Shown piece by piece: positions 24,701-34,985 of a DNA stretch of 64,000 bases (positions are counted from its first letter, which is position 1; every line of letters starts with the position of its first letter). Source of the DNA: Pelecanus crispus. Lineage: Eukaryota > Chordata > Aves > Pelecaniformes > Pelecanidae. The notes beneath the pieces are model-generated. The model did not search any database. It was not told the origin of the DNA and saw only the letters and a program-made list of their open reading frames with translations. The position numbers and the translations under genes are program-made. The stretch is taken from contig NC_134649.1 of NCBI RefSeq assembly GCF_030463565.1, positions 3,049,501-3,113,500 on the forward strand, in the 5' to 3' direction.

Positions 24701-27700
24701 TGTGTTTGCACCGTCTGCTTATAGCAGTATGGTCAAAATGGGAGATCTACAGATTGTGCATCGTGAAAGAAGCGAAATCAGTAGAGAAGGAGCCTTCAGC
24801 TGTAGTCTGTGCATTCATTAACTCTTCTGTCTGTTTATATTTGGGACCCAAGTATTAGCTGAGACTGACTCTCTTACTACCTTTTTGTTGGTGGTGAGGC
24901 TTGGCAGGCATCACCTACTGAATGCAGAAATCACATTTTCCAACCAACAGGTTTAGGCATAATGCTGTTAATCCCTGTTTTTCCCAAACAAGTATGTACA
25001 AAACCAGACTGTGTAAAGTTAGATTCAGTTGCACCAGAACTGTTAAGCTGTTGAATGTCTTCAGTGAAGCAAGAAGATATCACGTGTTGGCATTTTGTTC
25101 AACAGAACAAGGTTCTGGAAACATGGTTGGTTTTTCTTTGAATTTGGTATAAGTCTCGTGACTTGCAGATATATAGGGATACAGATAAAGCAAAAAAAGT
25201 CATATTGTGAAATATATCATAAAATGAAAATGTTTCTATATTTGCAAATAAATGTAAACAGAATGGTTTTACAGGAGAGCCTATCGTTGTATGAGGTTTA
25301 TACCCCATAAGGACACTGATCACTGGGAAGCTGATAGGAAGAAAGCAAGGGACAATGAATGAACTGTTTTGTCAGAGAGGTATCGGGCAGCTCGTGTGGA
25401 GGGTGAATGAATTCCACTCTGTGGGTTTCTGTGGGAATATACACATCTGGGTGTGTCACATTGAAAACAGTGGAAGGCTGATTAGGGATGCAATCAGGGA
25501 TGGAAAATGGCTGATCATAATGAGAAACAAGTGCAGGTAATTGGTGATGTTTTCTTAATCAGAAAATGTCAATAGATGAAGCTATCTTTTTGTCAGAGCA
25601 TGCGTACTGTTTTCGACCAGGGTGAATTTCTGGTCAAAAGGAGAAAGGCTGTTCATCTCAAATTGCCAGCATTTGGAAGGGAACTGACTCAGTTTCAAAT
25701 GCTTGTTCTTGATTCAGGTCAGGGTTTTGAACTTCTGCCTCTCTAAATGAGTTTAGGGGCTATTATAAAATATATACTATTATAACATAGGTGCGTGGCA
25801 AAGGCATTCACTATTACTTCTCCTCTAAAAGGTCCGAATTCATTTCAAAGTAGAATGGGAAAATTCTGAAATCTTGAGAACTTTCTCAGGGACATGAAAA
25901 TGCACATTGCCTGTCTCTAATATGGATGGGTTTCAAAACGTGACATGGATGTGATCTGGAACAGACAAAAGACTAAAGGGCAGAGAGCATGGCCCAGAGT
26001 GAGCAGGTATGGAGGAAGTGGCAGAGGGTCATTTTTCGAAATCTTCCATCCATTAATTTCCCATTCCTGCTTTGCAATCTAAAGCATTGTAGATGTGTGT
26101 CACTTGTGTCTTTTTTTTTATTTCTCAAGGGTCTTGAACCAACAGCAGCATTTTAGGATTTTCACAAGTGTTTCTGCCAAATTCTCCTACTTTTAGACTT
26201 GACTGGAATATTATTTCAAACTGCAATAAATTGAAATCAGTGTTGATATACAGTCCTTCCTCAGAGGCTTTATTGTATTCTGCTTTCATAGTTGGAAGAC
26301 GTGTCTTCTAGTTATGCTTAACATCACAAGCAACATAAATTTAATGGTTTTAACAAATTCCCTCCTGACTTTTTCATCACCAAAACTGATGTTTACAAGT
26401 CTGAACATACTGTTCCGTACGAGACAATCTGTTAGAAGAAGTGGGAATCGGGATGAAGAAAGGCAAACAGACGATTTCTTCCAGGTCATGTCTGAGTGAT
26501 AGTGTACATGCTTGTAGAAGACTTTAGTTTCTAGGTATAATCAATACTTGACATATTTTTCTCATGATTAAATTAAAGCTGGGAAAGTGAGATTTCCCTT
26601 AGGAGAAAACAAGTGGCAGAAGAGTTCATTGGTGATCTGCATCTAATCCAAATAACTGCTACAATTACCTCTACTCTCATTCATTTTTTTTGTCCGTTTC
26701 CTCCTGCTGGCGTGGTGCCTAATAACTTTTTGACTTACCACCCACATCAGAAAGAGAAATGGTTCATATATGTGGACTTGCTATCTTCAATACTCTACAG
26801 GATTCCTTATTAGTAAGGTAAAAGAAAACCAGTTAATGTTACCAGTATTATAGCTATATTTCTTCTGCATAATATTTTGCAAACAGATCTATAGACACTC
26901 AGCATCCTTAAGATTCTGTGCCAGAATCCACATGCTGCGAGGTCATGGAGTAACCGTGTTTCCCAGATCAGTAATGAGGACAGCTAGATGATGGGTTCCA
27001 ACCAGCGCAGCTGTGGGAAGCTTTAGGCTTCTGTAAGAATTTTTTTTTTTTTTTTTCTTGGAGGTTGGATTGGCGGTTGGTACTTTCTTTGCCTTGTGTC
27101 CACTAGCATTTTTGCTAGGGGCTGGGTTTTCACACCCTTGTGTGCACTCCTTGTGGGATTTGGATCTTCACTACACGCCCAGGCTTTGTAGTTAGGTGTC
27201 AGCTGCTCACTGCCTGCTTTTCTTTCTGCATGTCCACCCATAACTGGGCACTGAAGAGCTGGTGGCGTGAACAACATATTCACTTGGTTCTTTAAGGACA
27301 GTTTCATGAAAGTGAAAAAAAAAAAGCCTATGAATCAAAATAGCTTGAGTAAGACATCAGGTAGAAAAGTGTGACTGGAACCATTTAAAGAGTATTTTCC
27401 AGAAGATTATAGTCCGACTTTATCTTCCCCACAACACTGGTTTGATTAGATTCTGAAAGAGCCTTTTCAGAGTTGCAGTGTGAGCACCAGTCCTCACGGC
27501 AGGTCAGCCAGAACCTACCTGCTTCTGTGAGCCAGCTTTAGCTTTATTTCTTTGTTTCTAGGAATAGAAGTCAGCAATCACTCTTCCATTAATGCTTCCT
27601 ACATCCTGAGTCTCTTTCCCTGTGGCTTTTTGAAGGATTAACCATTGGAAATAAATTATTCTTTGACACCTCACAATTTGTCTTTGAATTCTCTTAGACC

Positions 27701-28080
27701 ATGGAAATAATTAAACTGTTTTGAACCTGGAAAATTAGTATATTAAATAAGTTGTCTGTTTTTTCATTTCAAAATCAAGCTTTCTTTGTGCACTGCTATT
27801 GAACTATGAAAAACCTTTAAAAATGCCTGAGAAGTAAAGATGCTTAGCCAGTTGTTCCCGTGAAAAGTAGAAGACAAGAATGTTGTCATTTCTACTACAT
27901 TCCTGAGATAGCTGGTAACAGACTATAAGGTTATATTCATATGCAAAGCTGAAAATTGTGGTAGCATTAAAATTAATAACTCAATCTTTATGACTTTAAG
28001 TCAGAAGCAGTCTGGTGTTATACTGTCTATGAAGCCTACAGTTATTTACAACTCAGGTGTTTACTGAAAATGAACCAACC
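21772..28080. other. Non-coding DNA, no gene seen
   Basis: No gene is supported. It holds an AT-rich inverted repeat at 22540-22567 (listed separately), a run of 17 A at 23442-23458, and a T tract near 27040-27056. A 136-codon minus frame (24159-24569) has no recognised domain and is treated as chance. Confidence 0.5.
22540..22567. repeat. AT-rich inverted repeat
   Basis: The arms CATTATAT (22540-22547) and ATATAATG (22560-22567) are perfect reverse complements around a purine/pyrimidine-alternating core (GTGTATACATGT). It could extrude as a hairpin and is likely to be unstable. No function is evident. Confidence 0.6.
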
Positions 28081-28132
28081 TTTTTCTCTTGTCTTCTTTT
28101 CTTTTTCTTTTTCTTTTTTTTTTTTTTTTTTT
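28081..28132 (+). repeat. Pyrimidine tract (T/C)
   Basis: A stretch almost wholly of T and C, grading from CTTTT-type units into a long T run that ends before GCGGTGAG. It may be an expanded simple repeat or the inverted A-tail of a lost retrocopy. No retrocopy body is recognisable beside it. Confidence 0.7.
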
Positions 28133-29127
28133 GCGGTGAGGAGGAACTACTGTTTCTTCATTAAGTCTCCAGCTCAGTGGTATGTTTGGCTCTTTCAGGT
28201 AAACATTGTTTATGACACATCTTGGAACTGATGTTGATTCAGAGTGGAACAGATAGAAACTGGGAATAGTTCAGTTGCAAAAATAAGCAATAGTTCAGGT
28301 GTTAAACTACCGATGTGGAAAATTGCTCTGACAGTTATGATGTTGTTCTATCTTTCACTAAGACTTAAGCTATCATTTACTCCAAACGCGTCAACTGATG
28401 CCTTGTTTCCTAGCACGTGCTAGCCTGTACTGTACCGCTTGTGCTTGTGGTGGTCGCTGATGTTCCGTGCTGTGCATGTGTGCACGTACTGAAAGAGCAC
28501 ATTACAAACTGGACAAAAGAACTTCTTCTGTAAAAATTTACACAGACTATTTATCATGCAGGAGTTATTCTCTGTTGTCTATACTAGTACAACTCATGCT
28601 GAAGCAAACTGCAAATAACAAAATACAGGAGCAGATTTATCAAGCTTATATATTCAATTGTTTGCATCTAGCTAATTCTTCATGAAGAAATGCATGCTCT
28701 TTAGCCTATAATTAATATGAATGCAGAACCCAGAGGTTCTGTTTCTATTTTCTAGATGTAAAATTTTGGCAACTTGATGTGATTAAGAAGAATTTTCTAA
28801 CTTGAATGCTTGAATCTAGAATCCTTCTTTCAAATTTGGTCTATTATAATTTAAGTTATACACTAAATGAGTATATGTGACCCTGTAGACTGTCCTAAGG
28901 TTTTGCTCATTTATTATGTCATGGGATTTTCATCTGGGAAAGCTACGAGGTATCAAAGTTCTTGACTGTTCCTTTCATGCTGGAATGGTACTCCATATTT
29001 GATCGAGGACACTAATGAGCTTCTCAATACCAAGGTGGACTTGATCGGTACAGGAAGAACTGGATGATCTTGTGGACTGGAATAGCAGCAAGAAATTTAA
29101 TGCAAAGATGTACATTCAGGAACTAAC
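28133..29127. other. Non-coding DNA, no gene seen
   Basis: I recognise nothing specific here. The last 150-200 bases may be the more decayed upstream part of the CR1-like relic that starts clearly at about 29128. Confidence 0.4.
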
Positions 29128-29500
29128 ATGAATTTTTGCTATAAGGTAGAGGTTCATCATTTGGAAGTGACAGAGGAGAAAAGAGATCTGGTTATAGTCA
29201 TGGATTGTAGGATGTCTGTGAACTGCCAATATGAAGTGCAATGCTGTTCTAGGACTGATTCAGTAAGGTATTTTTGTGCAGAGATAGAAAAGTGTCAGAA
29301 CCAAAGGTAGCGGTGAGACTTCATTTAGAATGTTATGTATTGCTGCTGATGCCCTTATTAAGAAAAAAAAACCAAACCAAACCAAAGAAACTTGAACAAG
29401 TATAGAGAAGGCCCCTATGGTAATTAAGGCAGGGAGAAATGTCACATGCCAACAGAGATTAAAGAAGCTGCCCTTTATTCCTCAGTTTCTGTTGTCACTT
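29128..29500 (+). mobile_element. Ancient CR1-like LINE relic (late ORF2)
   Basis: The plus strand carries decayed LINE ORF2 sequence from downstream of the reverse transcriptase core. One frame (29128-29310) reads LEVTEEKRDL, matching the 'EEKDLGV' stretch that follows the catalytic domain in CR1 elements. In a shifted frame near 29313-29342 the sequence reads VRLHLECYV, the counterpart of 'VRPHLEYCV'. After an A-rich (AAACC)n insert at about 29361-29390, a segment reading LEQV-stop-RR matches the next conserved block. Frames shift and stops occur, so this is a dead, old copy, clearly older than those at 33.3 and 58.0 kb. Confidence 0.65.
29361..29390 (+). repeat. A-rich (AAACC)n simple repeat
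   Basis: A run of A followed by several CCAAA units. It interrupts the ancient CR1-like relic and so arose after it. Confidence 0.7.
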
Positions 29501-29501
29501 T

Positions 29502-29516
29502 CCCCCCCCCCCCCCC
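29502..29516 (+). repeat. Run of 15 C
   Basis: Fifteen consecutive C follow the decayed CR1-like segment. The opposite strand is a G15 run able to form G-quadruplex structure. Such runs are often misread in sequencing, so the length is uncertain. Confidence 0.8.
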
Positions 29517-29976
29517 AAAATGTACAGCATCCTAAAATGCATTTGGAAGTGGGCATTGGGAGTCATTAAAAACATTAATTGCTTTAGAACAGTCACTTTG
29601 GACAAACTTATTGATAGTGCCAAAAATAGTGACAAAATAATGGTCCGCTCATGCAACAGTGGTACAGCTGAAATTGAGAGAGAGATTTACATGGCTCACA
29701 CTTGCGGTTCTACGAGCAGTAGCACCTTCTTTCCTTTTCTCATTTATATGATTTTCCTATAGTCTATCATAATTATTAATTGAAATAAAGGACTAACCTT
29801 AAATACATAACTTTTCCTGTGCACTGCGCATGTAGTTGAACTTGACATGCCGAAGAGTGGTGATGGGAGGGGTCATGAGTGAACAGAAAAATAAAATTTG
29901 GCAGAAAGAAATAGAAACCTCTCTCACGTGAAAGCTTCTTTATTCATGAACATCATAAAGCCCATAATTTTTTTGA

Positions 29977-30013
29977 GCCCACTCACAGTGGGCACAGTGG
30001 CACTCACAGTGCC
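29977..30013. repeat. Two adjacent short hairpins
   Basis: GCCCAC-TCACA-GTGGGC (29977-29993) and GGCACT-CAC-AGTGCC (29999-30013) are perfect inverted repeats 5 bases apart. They share the core ACTCACAGTG, which suggests one arose from the other by duplication. They could act as a structured element if transcribed, but nothing shows that they are. Confidence 0.65.
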
Positions 30014-32599
30014 AAAAACAGCAGCATGAGGAGAAACGTGTCCAAGAACAAGCATCAGATGTGAGGCTGTATGATGTCATAGAATCATTATGTCACTCAA
30101 TGCCAATTGATTTCTAGGGCTGATTGCAAGCAATCATTAATCACTTTGTATTGAACAGCATGCCAGCTCCATCACATCTGGGGCAAGTACAAGTGGCACC
30201 TATTTAGCCAACATCCTGCTCTCAGCACTTTGACACTTCGGCTTTCAAACTAACCCACACTGCTAGAGATACAGCAAGATTATTTTTTTTTTCTGTATGC
30301 CTCTTATTTTTCCTAGGAATTTAAATAAGAAAACCTTACCGTACTTGTAAGTTCAGTGTTTCCTGCTTATACTGACAATAGTGTGCCACTGAACAACAGG
30401 GCATGCCCTAGGTGGAATTAATAGAGCTGCTGTAAGAATATTTAAAATTTCTGAATATTATTGTGCTACTCTGTATGTTTATTAGAGAGAAAAGTGAGAT
30501 AATAAGAGTGTTCCTTTTTTACACATCTGTATTGGAAAAAGTTGTTGCAAGTGAGGTGTATAGTCAGGTTCTGGTATTAGAACAGTTTCACCGAACCCAG
30601 GGATTCATTTACTATATGTAGCTAATATTAAGCAAGAACATTTGGATATATATTATCAAAGCCAAAATGTCTTGGGAAACGTGAACTAACTGACCTGACA
30701 TTAACTATAGAAGCTGCCCTATGGTGTTAATACGATGCAGTTATTCTGCCCTTCCTTTCTAGTTTAGAAACAGACATATGAAACCCAATACAATGTTTCT
30801 GGTGAATCCCAGGCATTTTATAATAGTGCAAAACTTCATTTCACCTTTCTCCATGTGCCTGACAGTCATGAAAAGTTACTTAGACATGTTACATCAAATT
30901 GGAGTATTTTTAAACATAAATATTCCTTGATAGCTGTGGTCTCGGACAGCCAAAGTGATTGGTAGCAAAATGTTGCATTCCTATGAGATTATGAAATACT
31001 TTAGCCTTCTGTAGTCGTTCTTCTCTAAGGATTGTAGTCATTCTTTTGAAATCCCTGCTTAATCTCTGCAGGTTCCATTATTTATTTTGTCAGTAACTTC
31101 AGTCATAATGGTTTGCTGCCAATCATCCATTGTCAAAAGATAAGTGAACGTCAAAATATTCTGTTGGTGCTGTCCCACAGCTGAGGAAGAATTTGCCTGC
31201 AGACTTTGGTATTATAAATGAGACATAACTAATTAATGAGCTGGGTCATCTGTTGTACACACACCGGCTCAAGAAAGTGTTTCTGTAAGGCAGGAGAAAG
31301 TGTGGCTAAAGAAAGCGTAGCTAAAGATGACTTGTAGCCCTAATGGCTTCTTAAAGTATCCTAAACAATAGTCATTGATATAAACATAAATTACAGTTAT
31401 TATGTACTTCATTTTTTATGGTACATAATTAGATAATTCTCCAAAGAACTTTTTATCACATGTATTTTCATCAATTAACATTAAATGTCGTTAGCAGTCA
31501 GCTCTGCTTGATCAAAGACAGATAAGTTGTAGCAAGATTCTGAGAAATAACATACCATTTACTGATTATATTATTGATTTTACGGTCTGAAGAATCCCAA
31601 TTATATGTGATACAAACTGGACCTCGCTGAGCCTGCTGGGGGTGCTTTGAACATGAGTAGTTCCTGGCAGTTCTGAGCACCTCGCCTGCATAAATCACTG
31701 CTGGGCCTGATTGTGCATCTGTTTTCAAAGGGGGTGTTTTAATGGACTTTGAAATCTGAAAAAGTGCATTCTGTGTGGCTCCACATGAAAGAGGAAAGAG
31801 ATTTGGGATTTTTTACTCCTGATTCTAATCATCCTGAAAAGATTTTAGATCTGTAGGCGGATACATTTGAACAGTGGAAGTAATATGGCATAGTTGACTT
31901 TAATTAGTAGGCCAGCCTAATACAGAATTTCCCATAGGTCCCTATGACTTTTTTTTTTTTAAACCTAGTTTTTAGTACTTTATTCAAAGTTAATGATAGA
32001 TTCAGACTTTCAAAATTTTCATTTCACGTGAAGGCAAAAACTGAAAAAAAAGAAGTCATGAGGTGAATATTTGATTAGAACAAATGCAGATCTGAGAAAT
32101 AGGAACAACCTCAGATGTGTCTTATGTAAGTATAGTGCTTTCATAGAAAAATGAAAAAGAATTTAGATCAGTGACATAATTATGAAATGTTGCTCTTACC
32201 ATTAATTGCTTATCCTTAAGAACATGAAAAGCCTAGTTTTTAAAGTACGTGTCTGTGTATGTAATTAGCCTATTCAGTTGCATGATATTTCAATTCACTC
32301 TCAATTCATGATAATAAGGTGATACATTACTAGTAAATATTTTGTTTAAATTCTAACGTGTGACCATCTTTTTGAGCTAAACTGACCCCAGTTTCCAGCT
32401 GGCCTTTTTGTGCCTGTTTTCACTGAAGTGTTGTAAGGTCTGAAGGGGATATTTTGACCAAATCCTTCTGAGGAGGAACTTCAGGACACATAAAATACTC
32501 TGTCAGAGTCAGTTTTTTTTTTTTTTTTAAAAGTGTCTGAAAAAATGAGAATTGTTTACTATAATATTTTTTAAATCAGTTTCCAATTTTCAAATTTTC

Positions 32600-32628
32600 A
32601 AGCTCTTAGAATAACATTCTAAGAGCTT
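32600..32628. repeat. Perfect 13-bp hairpin
   Basis: AAGCTCTTAGAAT (32600-32612) and ATTCTAAGAGCTT (32616-32628) are exact reverse complements separated by only AAC. No mismatch is present. There is no T run directly after it and no recognisable gene nearby. It could be a recent palindromic duplication, a small MITE-end remnant or a structured RNA element. Confidence 0.75.
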
Positions 32629-33301
32629 CTGACTGCTCTGGTTCCCACCTACTCATTCCTACTCCCACCTGACGTTTGACTTGCTGGTTAGCAAATTGAA
32701 GAATTGAAACAGTCTGAAAAACAAATGACGGGGCTGGTGGGTGGGCTCCAAGTTTAAACAAATTAACAAACAAGCAAATCACATCACATCTCCTTACCTC
32801 ATTTGTACCTGTTGTCTAGTTTGTTATAGGATGAGGGGGTTTTATTCCTCATTAGATGAGACTGGACAGCATAAGTTATGAAAAATAACTAAAATCCAGT
32901 TAACCATTACTCTGTGCATTTATGTAAACTTTTCTTCTATGAATGACAGTCAGAAATGGGATGTTGGGAAGAAGGACTTGTTGTTCCATTTTACCAGGGG
33001 TAAGACTGAGGCAAGGACGGCTCAGAGTGTCCACACAGCCCTTGGTTGACAAGTGTGCTTGGTACACAATACTGCTTTATTCTGTTCTACTGGTTTCTTT
33101 AGCACTCTTATTGTTGTAATACCTGAGAGCTGAACTCTTGGCTCCTGCTCTTGTGCTTGGCTTGCAAGACTAGCTTTCTCTTCCTACTTCATATCAGAGA
33201 CTCGTTTTGAAACGGGTAGTAAAGTAAGAATACCTTAAGACAGAACAAGCTAAATAATTTCCAAGGTGCAGAGCAATAAGGCCAAAAGTCTAGACACATA
33301 A

Positions 33302-34985
33302 AATCATCACAGAATCACAGAATGCTTTGGGTTGGAAGGGACCTTTCGAGGCCATCCAGCCCAACCCTGCAGCGAGCAGGGACAGCTTTAACCAGAGCAG
33401 GGTGCTCACAGCCCCGTCCAACCTGGCCTGGGATGTTTCCAGGGATGGGGCATCGACCACCTCTCTGGGCAACCTGTGCCAGTGCTTCACCACCCTCATT
33501 GTAAAAAATTTCTTCTTTATATCCAACCTAAATCACTTCTCCTTTAGTTTAAAACCATTACTCCTTGTTCTGTCACAACAGGCCTTGCTAAAAAGATTGT
33601 CCCTATCTTTCCTATAGGCCCCTTTCAGCACTGCAAGGCCGCACTCATGTCTCCCCGCAGCCTTCTCCTCTCCAGGCTGAACAACCCCAACTCCCTCAGC
33701 CTGGCCCCGGAGCAGAGGGGCTCCAGCCCTCGGATCATTTTGGTGGCCCTCTTCTGGACCTGCTCCAACAGGTCCATGTCCTCCTTGTGCTGAGGGCCCC
33801 AGAGCTGGACACAGTACTCCAGGTGAGGTCTCAGCAGAGCAGAGTAGAGGGGCAGAATCACCTCCCTCGACCTGCTGGCCACGCTGCTTTTGATGCAGCC
33901 GAGGATACGTTTGGCTTTCTGGGCTGCAAACACACATTGTTGGCTCATGTCCAGCTTTTCATCCACCAGTACCCCCAAGTCCTTCTCTCCAGGGCTGCTT
34001 TCAATCCCTTCATCCCTCAGCCTGTACTGATACCGGGGGTTGCCCCGTCCCAGGTGCAGGACCTTGCACTTGGCTTTGTCGAACCTCATGAGGTTCACAC
34101 AGGCCCCACCTCTCCAGCTTGTCCAGGTCCCTTTGGATGACATCTCGTCCTTCTGGCGTGTCAACGCACCACTCAGCTTGGTGTCATCTGCAAACTTGAG
34201 GGTGCACTCGATCCCACTGTCTACGTCATTGATGAAGATATTAAACAGCACTGGTCCCAGTACAGACCCGTGAGGGACCCCACTTGTCACTGGTCTCCAT
34301 GTGGACATCGAGCCATTGACCACGACCCTCTGGATGCGACCATCCAACCAATTCCTTATCCACTGAACAGTCCACCCATCAAATCCATATCTCCCCAATT
34401 TAGAGAGAAGGATGTTGTGGGGGACCGTGTCGAAGGCTTTACGGAAGTCCAAATAGATGTCATCCATTGCTTTTCCCTTGTCCACTGATGCAGTCACTCC
34501 TTCATAGGAAGCCACTAGGTTGGTCAGGCAGGACTTGCCCTTGGTGAATCCGTGCTGGCTGTCTCGAATCACCTCCCTGTCCTCCATGTGCTTTAGCAAA
34601 CCTTCTAGGAGGATCTGTTCCATGATCTTCCCAGGCACAGAGGTGAGGCTGATAGGTCGGTAGTTCCCAGGGTCCTCCTTCCTTCCCTTTTTAAAAATGG
34701 GCACAACATTCCCCTTCTTCCAGTCACCAGGGACTTCACCTGACTGCCATGACTTTTCAAATATCATGGAGAGTGGCTTGGCAACTCCATCAGCCAATTC
34801 CCTCAGGACTCTGGGATGCATCTCATCAGGTCCCATAGACTTGTGTACATTCAGGTTCCTCAGGTGGTCTCAAACCTGATCTTCCCTTACAGTGGGAGGG
34901 GCTTTACCCCCCTGGTCCCCATCGGTCCATCGGCTTGGGAGGGCTGAGGAGAGAGGTTGCCGGTGAAGACTGAGGCAAAAAAGTT
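33302..34985 (-). mobile_element. CR1 LINE, 5'-truncated, minus strand
   Basis: A long CR1 non-LTR retrotransposon copy lies on the minus strand. Its 3' end is at about 33302, where the minus strand ends in two ATTCTGTG octamers, the CR1 tail that replaces a poly(A). Going upstream on the minus strand come a short 3' region, the C-terminal part of ORF2, the reverse transcriptase domain, and the linker before it up to about 34985, where similarity fades. The endonuclease domain and ORF1 are missing, as is usual for 5'-truncated CR1. The same subfamily appears at 58011-58371, and both share the stretch before the octamers. The long open frame implies a fairly recent insertion. It lies antisense to MEGF11, probably upstream of it or in its first intron. 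Confidence 0.93.
33625..34836 (-). pseudogene. CR1 ORF2 reverse transcriptase, broken
   Basis: A 403-codon open frame encodes most of a CR1 reverse transcriptase, the enzyme that copies the element's RNA at a nicked target site. Visible motifs are [20 protein letters not shown] (residues 46-65), LDFRKAFD (129-136), [11 protein letters not shown] (185-195) and the catalytic FADD (215-218), so the active-site aspartates remain. The frame is not intact. Residues from about 225 to 245 are read in a shifted frame between an apparent 1-base loss near 34163-34168 and a compensating 1-base gain near 34102-34109. Another 1-base loss near 33629-33631 ends this frame early, and the C-terminal blocks continue in other frames. 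A TGA at 34870-34872 lies in frame just upstream, and another at 33533-33535 cuts the C-terminal part. This copy is therefore dead. Confidence 0.9.

Larger units (their letters stand above)
29517..33301. other. Non-coding DNA with short perfect hairpins
   Basis: I recognise no gene. Contents: paired hairpins at 29977-30013, a perfect 13-bp hairpin at 32600-32628, and T/A tracts near 31951-31961 and 32513-32528. The rest is unremarkable AT-rich sequence. Confidence 0.5.

Noticed and set aside
30077..30095. TCATAGAATCATTATG, resembling a CR1 tail
   Set aside because: There is no GGTTGGAAG-type continuation or ORF2 sequence beside it, so it is probably coincidence.
33787..34488. Plus-strand open frames of 72-117 codons at 33787-34488
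   Set aside because: These are antisense shadows of the minus-strand CR1 reverse transcriptase.
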